Assembly (NCBI GenBank): GCA_963718145.1
Contig: CAVQYJ010000001.1
Span: 62,001-126,000, forward strand
Length of the DNA: 64,000 nucleotides
Reading direction: 5' to 3'
Source: UBA7672 sp963718145
Lineage (GTDB): Bacteria > Pseudomonadota > Alphaproteobacteria > Caulobacterales > Hyphomonadaceae
Part shown: piece by piece, positions 53,476 through 63,285 of the stretch
Layout: each line of letters opens with the position of its first letter
How positions within the stretch are numbered: the stretch's first letter is position 1
Translations under genes and position numbers: made by a program
Notes under the pieces: model-generated
Told to the model about the DNA's origin: nothing
The model's database searches: none
The model's input: only the letters and a program-made list of their open reading frames with translations

Positions 53476-53502
53476 TTAACGTTACGTATTACTCAGCGTT
53501 AA
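53476..53502. promoter_or_regulatory. Candidate MerR operator (TTAACG-N15-CGTTAA)
   Basis: An inverted repeat with 6-bp arms and 15-bp spacer, about 60 bp before the MerR gene start. MerR regulators usually bind such dyads between promoter elements and often control their own gene. Confidence 0.4.
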
Positions 53503-53560
53503 TAAAAACGCTGCCCGCTTTTTCAAGGCGGAGCATACAAAAACGAACGGGAGGCAGAGT

Positions 53561-54013
53561 TTGAAGACATACACAATCAGTGAACTCGCGCGCGAGTTCC
53601 AGGTCACACCTCGCGCGCTCAGGTTCTACGAAGACAAGGGTTTGCTCTCGCCGACACGCGACGGACTCAACCGTGTCTATTCCACGCGGGACCGCGCCAG
53701 GCTGAAACTCATCCTGCAGGGAAAGAGCGTCGGATTCTCCCTCTCCGACATCCGCGAGATTCTCGACCTCTACACGCTCGAAGGTCATCGCGCACAGCTC
53801 AAGCTCTCGCTCAAGAAATCACGCGACCAGATCCGGAATCTCGAGAAGCAGCGCGAAGACATCGATGCAGCGCTCGAGATGCTGCACAAGGGCGTGAAGT
53901 GGACCGAGGACAAGCTGCAGGAAATGGGGCCGGGGGCGGAAGTCGAACAGTCCGCGCGCGCTTACGAGCGTGTCGCTAGGGCAGGTCTCGACGACGCGCA
54001 TCTCGATCACTGA
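53561..54013 (+). CDS. MerR family transcriptional regulator of the beta-oxidation operon
   Basis: A TTG with GGGAGG 6 nt upstream starts a 150-aa product. Residues 1-70 are a MerR winged helix (TYTISELAREFQVTPRALRFYEDKGLLSPTRDGLNRVYSTRDRARLKLIL, given here as the known family pattern across positions 3-53), followed by GFSLSDIREILDLY and a long dimerisation coiled coil (about 80-125). It lacks the Cys residues of metal-sensing MerR proteins. It precedes acyl-CoA dehydrogenase, thiolase and FadB/FadJ-type genes and resembles LiuR-like regulators of acyl-CoA catabolism, so control of this operon is likely. Confidence 0.88.
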   Translation: MKTYTISELAREFQVTPRALRFYEDKGLLSPTRDGLNRVYSTRDRARLKLILQGKSVGFSLSDIREILDLYTLEGHRAQLKLSLKKSRDQIRNLEKQREDIDAALEMLHKGVKWTEDKLQEMGPGAEVEQSARAYERVARAGLDDAHLDH

Positions 54014-54159
54014 TCGCGCCTTGAGTTCCGTCGCCGGCGCTGCGTCAAGTTCGCGGTGTGGTTCCACAATCGAGTTGAAGCCCCGGAGCTTCCGCTCCCG
54101 GAAGCGTTAGCTTATGTGGGAGCCGTCGGTCATCAGGCTGGACTGGAGGGTTGAGTCGA

Positions 54160-55944
54160 ATGCCCAAGTATCAGGCGCCGCTCAAGGACATGAAGTTCCT
54201 GCTCTATGACGTGCTCGAGATCGGATCCTATTCGAACCTGCCGAGATTTTCCGATGCGCCGCAGGACGTTATCGATGCAATCCTGGATGGCGGTTCGAAG
54301 TTCGCCAGCGAAATCCTCCAGCCCATCAACGCCATCGGCGACCGGCAGGGCTGCAAGCGCAATGCGGACGGTTCGGTGACCACGCCCAAGGGGTTCAAGG
54401 AAGCATACAGGCAGATGTCGAACGATGGCTGGATGGCCATTTCGGCCGACCAGGAATTCGGCGGCCAGGGCCTTCCGCGCGTTGTGGCGATGCCGTTCCT
54501 GGAGATGTGCTCCTCCGCGAACATGGCGTTCTCGATGTATCCGGGCCTCACCCGCGGTGCGGCCGAAGCGATCCAGAGCGGCGGCTCCGAAGAGCAGAAG
54601 CGGGCCTACCTCCCCAACATGGTCAGCGGCAAATGGGCCGGCACCATGAATCTTACCGAGCCCCAGTGCGGCACGGATCTCGGTCTCATCCGCACCAAGG
54701 CCGCGCCGCAGCCGGACGGCAGCTACAAGATCACGGGCCAGAAGATCTGGATCTCGGGCGGCGAACAGGATCTCGCCGAGAACATCATCCAGCTTGTACT
54801 CGCGCGTATTGAGGGCGGGCCAGAAGGCATCAAGGGCATCTCGCTGTTCATCGTGCCGAAGTTCCTGGTCAACAAGGACGGTTCGCTCGGCGCACGCAAC
54901 GCATTCCAGTGCGGCGGCCTCGAAGAGAAGATGGGCATCCATGGAAACGCCACGTGCGTGATGAACTATGACGGCGCGACGGGCTATCTCGTCGGCGAGC
55001 CGCACAAGGGCATGCGCACCATGTTCGTGATGATGAACGAGGCGCGGCTCGGCGTCGGCATGCAGGGTCTCGCACAGGCTGAGGTCGCGTATCAGAACGC
55101 GGCGGACTTTGCGCGCGAACGCACACAGGGCCGCTCAATCACCGGCGCGAAGGCGCCGGACAAGCCGGCCGATCCGATCATCGTGCACCCCGATGTGCGC
55201 CGCATGCTGATGGATTCGAAGGCATTCATCGAGGGCGGCCGCGCCTTCACCTACTGGACGGCGCTGCAGGGCGACCTGTTGCACGTGTCGCCCGACGCGG
55301 CTGTGCGCGAGAAGGCAGACGACCGCATGGCGCTGCTGACGCCGGTGATCAAGGGGTTCCTCACGGATCGTGGCTTCAAGGCGGCGTCGGATGCGCTGCA
55401 ACTGCATGGCGGCACCGGCTACACGCGAGAGCAGGGCGTCGAGCAGTTCGTGCGCGATGCGCGGATCGCCATGATCTATGAAGGCACAAACGGCATCCAG
55501 GCGCTCGATCTGGTGGGCCGCAAGCTGGCGGCGAATGGCGGGCGGGCGGTGTTCGGCTTCTTCGCCGACCTGGAAGAGTTCGTCTCGGCCAACGAGGGCA
55601 ACGAGAAGCTGAAGCCGTTTGTCGCCGGCGTGCAGACGGCGACCGGGCAGCTCAAGGACGGCACGATGTGGCTGATGCAGAACGGCATGTCGAACTTCGA
55701 CAATGCCGGGGCGTCCAGCCACGACTACCTGCAGCTCTTTGGTTTGACGGCGCTTTCCCTGATGTGGGCGAAGATGGCGCGGGCGGCGTTGCTGAAAGAG
55801 GGCTCCGGCGACCGGTTCTACGCAGACAAGCTGGTCACGGCCCGCTATTTCTTCGACCGGGTCTTGCCTGACGCGGCGTCACATCTCGCAAAGGTCAAGA
55901 CGGGCGCCGGGCCGGTGATGGCCCTGAGCGCCGATGCATTCTAA
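54160..55944 (+). CDS. Acyl-CoA dehydrogenase (FadE/DmdC-like long type)
   Basis: The 594-aa product starts at the ATG 9 nt after GGAGGG; the TTG at 54151 abuts that RBS and is rejected. It has the long acyl-CoA dehydrogenase layout: N-terminal extension (MPKYQAPLKDMKFLLYDVL), MNLTEPQCGTDLGLIRTKA, KIWISGGEQDL, the FAD region LQLHGGTGYTREQGVEQFVRDARI and catalytic base Glu441 in MIYEGTNGIQALDL, plus a C-terminal domain specific to this class. It oxidises acyl-CoA to 2-enoyl-CoA, the first step of beta-oxidation. First structural gene after the MerR regulator. Confidence 0.94.
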   Translation: MPKYQAPLKDMKFLLYDVLEIGSYSNLPRFSDAPQDVIDAILDGGSKFASEILQPINAIGDRQGCKRNADGSVTTPKGFKEAYRQMSNDGWMAISADQEFGGQGLPRVVAMPFLEMCSSANMAFSMYPGLTRGAAEAIQSGGSEEQKRAYLPNMVSGKWAGTMNLTEPQCGTDLGLIRTKAAPQPDGSYKITGQKIWISGGEQDLAENIIQLVLARIEGGPEGIKGISLFIVPKFLVNKDGSLGARNAFQCGGLEEKMGIHGNATCVMNYDGATGYLVGEPHKGMRTMFVMMNEARLGVGMQGLAQAEVAYQNAADFARERTQGRSITGAKAPDKPADPIIVHPDVRRMLMDSKAFIEGGRAFTYWTALQGDLLHVSPDAAVREKADDRMALLTPVIKGFLTDRGFKAASDALQLHGGTGYTREQGVEQFVRDARIAMIYEGTNGIQALDLVGRKLAANGGRAVFGFFADLEEFVSANEGNEKLKPFVAGVQTATGQLKDGTMWLMQNGMSNFDNAGASSHDYLQLFGLTALSLMWAKMARAALLKEGSGDRFYADKLVTARYFFDRVLPDAASHLAKVKTGAGPVMALSADAF

Positions 55945-56002
55945 GCCTGACTGAGCGCCTGTTTCCGATGCGGATGGGCGCAGCCGAACTGGAGAATCTG
56001 CC

Positions 56003-57209
<1,207 letters not shown>

Positions 57210-57213
57210 GGCG

Positions 57214-57414
57214 ATGTCTGAAGCCCAGCTCAGCGCCCTGATCGTCGCCCTGCTCACCGGCGGGATGCTGACGGTCCTGCTGGCGCCTTCGCTGGGTTTG
57301 AGCGGCGCCCTGACGTTCACCGTGCCCGGCGCGTTGGCGCTGGGCGCGGTGCTGGGCGTGCTCGCATCGATCGATTTCAAACTCGGCGGCAAGAAGCCGC
57401 CCAAGGAAGAGTGA
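57214..57414 (+). CDS. Small membrane protein within the beta-oxidation operon
   Basis: The 66-aa product starts 4 nt after the thiolase stop and ends 1 nt before the FadB/FadJ-type gene, so it is part of the operon. It has two hydrophobic segments (about 7-29 and 32-52) and a Lys-rich tail (FKLGGKKPPKEE). No domain is known. Its tight packing between the thiolase and hydratase/dehydrogenase genes suggests that it is translated, perhaps as a membrane tether. Confidence 0.65.
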   Translation: MSEAQLSALIVALLTGGMLTVLLAPSLGLSGALTFTVPGALALGAVLGVLASIDFKLGGKKPPKEE

Positions 57415-57415
57415 C

Positions 57416-59635
57416 ATGAACCTCGAAACCTTCAGCTTCGACGTGGATGCAGACGGCATTGCGGTTGCGACCTTCGATGTGCCGGGCCGGTCGATGAACA
57501 CCATCACCGCCAAGGCGATCCAGGATCTCAGCGCCATTTCGGACGAGGTCGGCTCCAATGCCGCGATCAAGGGCCTGGTGATCACGTCGGGCAAGACCAG
57601 CGGCTTCTGCGCCGGCGCGGACCTCGGTGAACTTGGCGGCGGCAGCGGCGCATCAGGCTCCAAGGATCCCGAAGCCCAGCTCAAGGCGGCCTTCGACCGC
57701 TCGTTCCAGATGAACAAGATCCTGCGCAATCTCGAAACCTGCAAGAAGCCCGTGGCGTGCGCCATCAACGGCCTGGCGCTTGGCGGCGGCTTCGAGATCG
57801 CGCTGGCCTGCCATTATCGCATCGCGGCCAACGACAACCCCAAGCTCCAGCTCGGCCTGCCCGAAGCCAAGGTCGGCCTGATGCCTGGCGGCGGCGGCAC
57901 GCAACGCCTGCCGCGCCTCATCGGCGCACAGGCGGCGGCCCCCTACCTGCTGCAGGGCGAGAGCATGACGGCTGAGCAGGGCAAGTCGCTCGGCGTGATC
58001 CATGAGCTTGCGCCGACGAGCCAGTTGGTCGGCCGCGCCAAGGAGTGGCTCAAGGCCAACCCGAACGCGAAGGCGCCATGGGACGATCCGAAGTTCCGCA
58101 TTCCCGGCGGCGGGCCGCATTCGGACGCTGGCCGCTCCGCGGTCTACACATTCGGCTCGGCCATGCTGGCCAAGCAGACCTGGGGCAATTACCCGGCGCA
58201 GAAGCATATTCTTTCGGCGGTCTATGAAGGCCTGATCGTGCCGATCGACGCGGGCCTGCGGATCGAGAGCCGATATTTCGTCAAGACGCTGATGACGCCC
58301 GAGGCCAAGGGCATGATCCGCTCGCTGTTCCTGTCCATGCAGGACCTCGGCAAGGGCGCCTCGCGCCCGGCAGGCTATCCGCAGTTCCAGATCAACAAGG
58401 CCGTCGTCATCGGCGCGGGCCTGATGGGCGCGGGCATCGCCTATGTCCAGGCCAAGGCCGGCATCGAGACCATCCTGCTCGATGTGAGCCAGGAGAGCGC
58501 CGACAAGGGCAAGGACTACTCCCGCAAGATCGTCGAGAAAGACGTCTCGCGCGGCAAGATGAGCAAGGAGAAGGGGGAGGCTTTGCTCGCCCTGATCAAG
58601 CCGTCCAGCGACTACAGCCTCGCCAAGGGCGCCGACATCGTCGTCGAGGCGGTGTTCGAGAACCCGGAACTGAAGGCCAAGGTCACCCGGGAAGTCGAAC
58701 AGCATCTCGCGCCGACTGCCGTGATGGGCACCAACACGTCGACGCTGCCGATCACGGGACTTTCGACCGCCTCCTCGCGCCCCGCCAACTTCATCGGCAT
58801 CCACTTCTTCTCGCCGGTCGAGCGCATGGGCCTGGTCGAGATCATCAAGGGCAAGGGCACGTCGGAAGAGACGCTGGCCAAGACGATGGACTATGTGCTC
58901 AGGATCAAGAAGACGCCGGTGGCGGTGAACGACTTCCGCGGCTTCTACACGTCGCGCGTGTTCGGCACCTATCCGGAAGAAGGCATGACCATGCTCGCAG
59001 AAGGCATCGCGCCGGCGATCATCGAGAATGTCGGCCGTATGGCTGGCATGCCGATGGGACCGCTCGAAGTGTCCGACAGCGTCGGCATCGACACTATTCT
59101 CAAGATCGGCCGCGAGTCCGCCAAGGTGGCCGGCAAGTCCTACGAGCAGAACCCGGTCGGCGATGTCGTCGCCTGGATCGTCGAGAGCCAGAACCGCGTC
59201 GGCCGCAAGGCGGGCAAGGGCTTCTACGATTACAACGAGCAGGGCAAGCCTTCGCGTCTCTATCCCGACCTCGGCAAGAAGATCGAGATCAAGGTCAAGG
59301 AATGCCCGCCTGCCCTGAAGGTCGAGCTGACCAAGCGGCTGCTCTATCGGCAGTGCGTGGAAGTCGCCCGCTGCTTCGAGGAAGGCGTGATCACCGATGC
59401 GCGCGATGCCGACATCGGCTCGATCCTCGCCTGGGGCTTCGCGCCGTATTCCGGCGGCGTGTGCTCGTTCATCGACCTGAAGGTCGGGATCAAGACGTTC
59501 GTGCAGGAATGCGACCGCCTCGCCGAAGCCTATGGCGAACGCTTCCGCCCCAACGCGCTTCTGCGCGACATGGCCGCCAAGGGCCAGACCTTCTACGCGC
59601 GCTTCCCGCCGAAGGACCAGAAGCAGGCGGCGTGA
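57416..59635 (+). CDS. Bifunctional enoyl-CoA hydratase / 3-hydroxyacyl-CoA dehydrogenase (FadB/FadJ family)
   Basis: The 739-aa product has an N-terminal crotonase domain (about 1-200: GFCAGADLGELG oxyanion region, CAINGLALGGGFEIALACHYRIA, GLPEAKVGLMPGGGGTQRLPRL). The NAD-binding Rossmann domain follows (VVIGAGLMGAGIAYVQAKAG, NTSTLPITGL, IGIHFFSPVERMGLVEII with the catalytic His), then the C-terminal HAD domains (NDFRGFYTSRVFGTY, GKGFYDY). It performs hydration of 2-enoyl-CoA and oxidation of 3-hydroxyacyl-CoA, completing the cycle with the dehydrogenase and thiolase of the operon. Confidence 0.95.
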   Translation: MNLETFSFDVDADGIAVATFDVPGRSMNTITAKAIQDLSAISDEVGSNAAIKGLVITSGKTSGFCAGADLGELGGGSGASGSKDPEAQLKAAFDRSFQMNKILRNLETCKKPVACAINGLALGGGFEIALACHYRIAANDNPKLQLGLPEAKVGLMPGGGGTQRLPRLIGAQAAAPYLLQGESMTAEQGKSLGVIHELAPTSQLVGRAKEWLKANPNAKAPWDDPKFRIPGGGPHSDAGRSAVYTFGSAMLAKQTWGNYPAQKHILSAVYEGLIVPIDAGLRIESRYFVKTLMTPEAKGMIRSLFLSMQDLGKGASRPAGYPQFQINKAVVIGAGLMGAGIAYVQAKAGIETILLDVSQESADKGKDYSRKIVEKDVSRGKMSKEKGEALLALIKPSSDYSLAKGADIVVEAVFENPELKAKVTREVEQHLAPTAVMGTNTSTLPITGLSTASSRPANFIGIHFFSPVERMGLVEIIKGKGTSEETLAKTMDYVLRIKKTPVAVNDFRGFYTSRVFGTYPEEGMTMLAEGIAPAIIENVGRMAGMPMGPLEVSDSVGIDTILKIGRESAKVAGKSYEQNPVGDVVAWIVESQNRVGRKAGKGFYDYNEQGKPSRLYPDLGKKIEIKVKECPPALKVELTKRLLYRQCVEVARCFEEGVITDARDADIGSILAWGFAPYSGGVCSFIDLKVGIKTFVQECDRLAEAYGERFRPNALLRDMAAKGQTFYARFPPKDQKQAA

Positions 59636-59641
59636 CGCCGG

Positions 59642-61603
59642 TTACTTCCCGATGTTCTGCTTCAGAAAGTCGCTCACGGCGGTGAGGGCCCTGGTGCGAC
59701 TATCGGTGTTGGTTAGGCCGTGGTCGTCCTTGCCGATGCGCAGGTAGGTCACCGTCTTGCCGGCTGATTTCAGCGCATCGTTCATGATCTCGCTTTGCCG
59801 GTCCGGAACCGTGAGGTCATCCGCTCCGTGGATCAGCAGCACGGGCGCGGCAAATTTGTCGGCCAGTCGGGCGGGGGAGACCGCATCGATATTGTCGGCT
59901 GCGTTGTCGGGATCGCCGATCACGTCGGTCCAGTAGTTGTAGGAGATGCTGTCCACGCCACGCTCGCGCTTTTCCCAGCCCATCATGCTGCGAAGGTCCG
60001 AGACGCCCGCGATCGAGACGACGCACTTGTACATCTCTGGCGTCAGCGCTCCGCCGGCGAGCGCCGCATAGCCGCCATAGCTCCAGCCGAGAATGCACGT
60101 GCGGTTGGCGTCGGCCCAGCCCATCTTCTGCACGGCCTTTGCGCCGTCGGTGACGTCGTCCTGCATCTTGCGGCCCCACTGCTTGTAGCCAGCCTCGGCG
60201 AACTGCACGCCGAAGCCGCCCGAGCCGCGGAAGTTGGGCTGCAGCACGACATAGCCCTCGTTGGAGAGAAACTGCGCCAGCCAGTCGAACCCGACGCTGT
60301 CATAGCTCTCGGGACCGCCATGCGGCATCACGACCGCAGGCAGGTTCTTGCGCTGGTCGGCAGGCACGCCTGCAGGCCAGGTGATCAGCGCGGGGATCTT
60401 GAGGCCGTCGCGCGCCGTGTACTCGATTGTGATGACCTCGCCGACCTCTTCCGGCTTGATGTTGGGCCGCGCCCGCGCGACCTGGCTCAGCTTTTTCGCT
60501 GCGCGGTCGAACATCATGTAGCGCACGGGCTGCGCGCCGCCTTCGACGTAGAACAGGACCTTCGACCAGTCCTCCGACCAGGATGCGAGCGACACGGCTG
60601 CATCTGGCAGCGCCTTCATCGCCGCCTTGATCTCGGCGTCGAGCTGAGGGTCGAACAGCTCATAGCTCGGGTACATGCCGGCATAGCTGACGCCGATTAC
60701 AACGCGATCGGGATCGCGGATGATGCTCTCGATGTCTGCGCCCGCCCTCTGGCGCAACGGCCCGGTCAGCTTGCCATCGGTCATCGACACTTCGAACATC
60801 TGCTGGAAGTTGCTGCTCCGGGTATCAACGGCGATCAGGGCGCCTTCGTGCTCGGAGAACCCGACCAGCGAGAATGAGGGCCGTGTGGTCGTTTCGGAGT
60901 AGAGCGTGCGCGTCTTGCCGGACTTGTCGTAGGCCTTGACCTCGTGAAGCTTGGCCTGTTCGTTGTAGTCCTCGCGCGCAATGACATTGCCCTTGGTGTC
61001 CATGAACCAGTCATTGGTGAACTCGGTGCCGTCGCGTCCTGCGACCCGAGCTCCGCGTCCCGTGTCGAGGTTTACCTTGAGCAGGTCGTAGGTCGGCTTG
61101 CTGCCTGGATGATCGATGAAGCCCGGCATGTAGACGGACTTGCCGTCGGGATCGCGGCCGACGATGCGGCCCAGCCCGGACTGGTAGGGGTAAAGCCCGA
61201 CCGTGCCCTTCAGGAGCTGCACGATCTTCCGCGTCGTGAGATTGTACGCAAAGGCCGCGCTGTCCTGGTACTTCCGCATTACCCCGCCATTGGTCGTGAT
61301 CTCGGACGCGGTGAGGATGATGTAGTTGGGCCCCGCGAAGCCGACGCCGCCCGCCTTCACGTCCGGGATCTTGATCAAAGCCTCGTTCTTGCCCGTCGCC
61401 ATGTCGTAGGTCGCAAGGTAGTCGATCCCGTTGATGCGGTTGAGATAGGCCACGACCTTGCCGTCCGGCGAAAGCGCGGCGTTCCGGATGGTGGGCGCAT
61501 CGCCGAACGCCTCCAGGGGCGGCTTGGCTAAGGCGGGCTGGGCGAGCGAAAGCACAGCGGCAAAGGCTGCTGCGATTGCGGTGATACGTTGAAGTCCGAG
61601 CAT
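59642..61603 (-). CDS. S9 family prolyl-oligopeptidase-type peptidase, secreted
   Basis: MLGLQRITAIAAAFAAVLSL is taken as the start (GGGGGGAAGAAA leader, complement 61601-61603). The 653-aa product has a signal peptide, an N-terminal beta-propeller (AALSPDGKVVAYLNR...), and a C-terminal alpha/beta-hydrolase domain. Ser is in GWSYGGYAAL, Asp in LIHGADDLTVPD, His in DDHGLTN: the S9 catalytic triad. Expected to cleave short peptides in the periplasm. It is convergent with the FadB/FadJ-type gene, with only 6 bp between stops. A longer upstream frame is antisense to the next gene. Confidence 0.92.
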   Translation of the reverse strand: MLGLQRITAIAAAFAAVLSLAQPALAKPPLEAFGDAPTIRNAALSPDGKVVAYLNRINGIDYLATYDMATGKNEALIKIPDVKAGGVGFAGPNYIILTASEITTNGGVMRKYQDSAAFAYNLTTRKIVQLLKGTVGLYPYQSGLGRIVGRDPDGKSVYMPGFIDHPGSKPTYDLLKVNLDTGRGARVAGRDGTEFTNDWFMDTKGNVIAREDYNEQAKLHEVKAYDKSGKTRTLYSETTTRPSFSLVGFSEHEGALIAVDTRSSNFQQMFEVSMTDGKLTGPLRQRAGADIESIIRDPDRVVIGVSYAGMYPSYELFDPQLDAEIKAAMKALPDAAVSLASWSEDWSKVLFYVEGGAQPVRYMMFDRAAKKLSQVARARPNIKPEEVGEVITIEYTARDGLKIPALITWPAGVPADQRKNLPAVVMPHGGPESYDSVGFDWLAQFLSNEGYVVLQPNFRGSGGFGVQFAEAGYKQWGRKMQDDVTDGAKAVQKMGWADANRTCILGWSYGGYAALAGGALTPEMYKCVVSIAGVSDLRSMMGWEKRERGVDSISYNYWTDVIGDPDNAADNIDAVSPARLADKFAAPVLLIHGADDLTVPDRQSEIMNDALKSAGKTVTYLRIGKDDHGLTNTDSRTRALTAVSDFLKQNIGK

Positions 61604-61762
61604 TTTCTTCCCCCCTACGAAACCAAGAAGGGTGGAGACTAACCGGATGGCGCGGGTTTTGAAGCCCCCGCGTTGGATGACGCGACGTCTGGGCGCCGGA
61701 TTCCATTGACGTGACGCTATCACCCGCGCAACGTTACGCGGGCAGTTTGTGGGGAATAGAGT

Positions 61763-62308
61763 ATGTTGAGACATGCGCTTTCGGGCGCGATCGCGGCCGC
61801 CGCCCTGTTCGGCACGGCCGCCGCAGGCTTGGCGCCTGCCCACGCCGACGTAAAGGCTGCTGCGCCCGACGGCATCATCATCCAGATCAAGAGCGAGGTC
61901 GCCCTGTCCCGGGAGGCCGCCTGGTCGCGCCTGCTCGGCCTTGGGACGTGGTGGTCAGATGCGCACACCTATTCCGGAAGTGCGGCGTCCATGTACGTCG
62001 ATGCGGTTGCTGGCGGCTGCTGGTGCGAGTTGTGGGAAGGCGGCGAAGTTGAGCACGGCCGCGTCATCTACATCGCGCCGAACCAGGCGCTGCGGTTCGA
62101 TTCGGCGCTGGGGCCGTTGCAGGATCTCGGCGCCAAGGGCGCGCTGACCTTCACCCTCTCCAACGGATCGGCCGACGGGCGCACGACAATCACGGTCGAC
62201 TTCAAGGTGACGGGCTCGTCCCTGTCTGGCCTGGACCAGATGGCCGCTGTCGTGGACCAGGTGCTGACGGAACAGGTCAAGCGGTACGCATCGCTTCCCG
62301 CACAATGA
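61763..62308 (+). CDS. Secreted SRPBCC (START-like) family protein
   Basis: The 181-aa product has a signal peptide (MLRHALSGAIAAAALFGTAAAGLAPAHA) and an SRPBCC-type helix-grip pattern: IIIQIKSEVALSREAAWSRLLGLGTWWSD, an acidic/hydrophobic sheet region (GEVEHGRVIYIAPNQALRFDSALGPL), GALTFTLSNG...TTITVDFKVTGSS and a long C-terminal helix (DQMAAVVDQVLTEQVKRYASL). These domains bind hydrophobic ligands. It is followed by a strong terminator. Ligand unknown. Confidence 0.75.
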   Translation: MLRHALSGAIAAAALFGTAAAGLAPAHADVKAAAPDGIIIQIKSEVALSREAAWSRLLGLGTWWSDAHTYSGSAASMYVDAVAGGCWCELWEGGEVEHGRVIYIAPNQALRFDSALGPLQDLGAKGALTFTLSNGSADGRTTITVDFKVTGSSLSGLDQMAAVVDQVLTEQVKRYASLPAQ

Positions 62309-62310
62309 AA

Positions 62311-62334
62311 GACGCCCTCCCGAAGGAGGGCGTC
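62311..62334 (+). terminator. Intrinsic-terminator-like hairpin after SRPBCC gene
   Basis: Perfect 10-bp stem (GACGCCCTCC / GGAGGGCGTC) with a CGAA loop, 2 nt after the SRPBCC stop, followed by TCATTCATT. It lies between convergent genes and can serve both strands; the U-tract is weak. Confidence 0.8.
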
Positions 62335-62359
62335 TCATTCATTCCGTTCCGGGTGAGCT

Positions 62360-63022
62360 TCAGCCCTGCGTGACAGGGCGAAGCAGGATTTGCACGCGAC
62401 GGTTCTGGGCGCGGTCGGATTCCGAGCGCTCCGGGTTGATCAGCGGCTGGGTCTCGCCCATGCCGCCGGAGGCCATGCGCTGGGCCAGGACGCCTTCGCC
62501 CTGCAGGAACATCTGCACTGACTGCGCGCGGCGCTGCGACAGTTCAAGATTGTGCTGGGCATCGCCATCGGTCGAGGCATGGCCGACGACGTCGATCGTG
62601 GTCTTTGGGTAGAGGTTCAGCGACTTGGCGACCTGAGCAAGCACCGGCGTGAATTGCGGCTGCAGGTTCGACTGGTCCTTCGCGAAGGTCACGTCGGACG
62701 GCATCACGAGTTCGATATTGTCGCCCACGCGCTGCAGGCCGATGCCGGTTCCGGCGACGGCCTTGCGCATGTCGGCTTCCTGCTGATCCATGTAGCGGCC
62801 GATGCCTGCGCCGGCGAGCGCGCCGACAGCGGCGCCGACCGCAGCGTTGCGACCGTCATTTCCGCCTGCAAGAACGCCAGCAACAGCGCCGCCGATCGCG
62901 CCGATGGCCGCGCCTCTGCCCGTGTTGCCGTAAATGGACTGTCCAGTCACCGGGTCAGTCGCGCAAGCGGACAACGCCAGCGCAGATGCAGCGAAGGCAA
63001 CAAAGGCCAATGCACGGGTCAT
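62360..63022 (-). CDS. OmpA-family lipoprotein (YiaD-like)
   Basis: MTRALAFVAFAASALALSACA (complement 63020-63022; AAGGAG leader) gives a 220-aa lipoprotein with lipobox LSAC. A Gly-zipper region (GRGAAIGAIGGAVAGVLAGG...AAVGAAVGALAGAGIG, about 37-75) precedes the OmpA C-terminal domain: TFAKDQSNLQPQFTPVLAQVAKSL, DVVGHASTDGDAQHNLELSQRRAQSV and the NRRVQILL end. The conserved Asp and Arg of peptidoglycan-binding OmpA domains are present. Role: anchoring the outer membrane to peptidoglycan. Confidence 0.93.
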   Translation of the reverse strand: MTRALAFVAFAASALALSACATDPVTGQSIYGNTGRGAAIGAIGGAVAGVLAGGNDGRNAAVGAAVGALAGAGIGRYMDQQEADMRKAVAGTGIGLQRVGDNIELVMPSDVTFAKDQSNLQPQFTPVLAQVAKSLNLYPKTTIDVVGHASTDGDAQHNLELSQRRAQSVQMFLQGEGVLAQRMASGGMGETQPLINPERSESDRAQNRRVQILLRPVTQG

Positions 63023-63285
63023 CCAAATTCTCCTTCTCAAATCGAAACGACACAGTGCGCCGTTCGCGGCGACTGCATCGTCGACGATAAGGGCTAAAAC
63101 GCGGCGAGCCCATGCTGGTTGCAATACGTTGTAAGGAAGCTGGAGGGTTTCAGCCTTGGTAACTGTGGAGCAACAAAGAATTCACAGGGTTGCAGATTCC
63201 CACACTGAGGCTTTTCGGGCACACTTATCCGCATTCGCGGCTCGGATTTGGGGAGGGGCGGGTCGCCGCGTATGCGGGCAACTGG

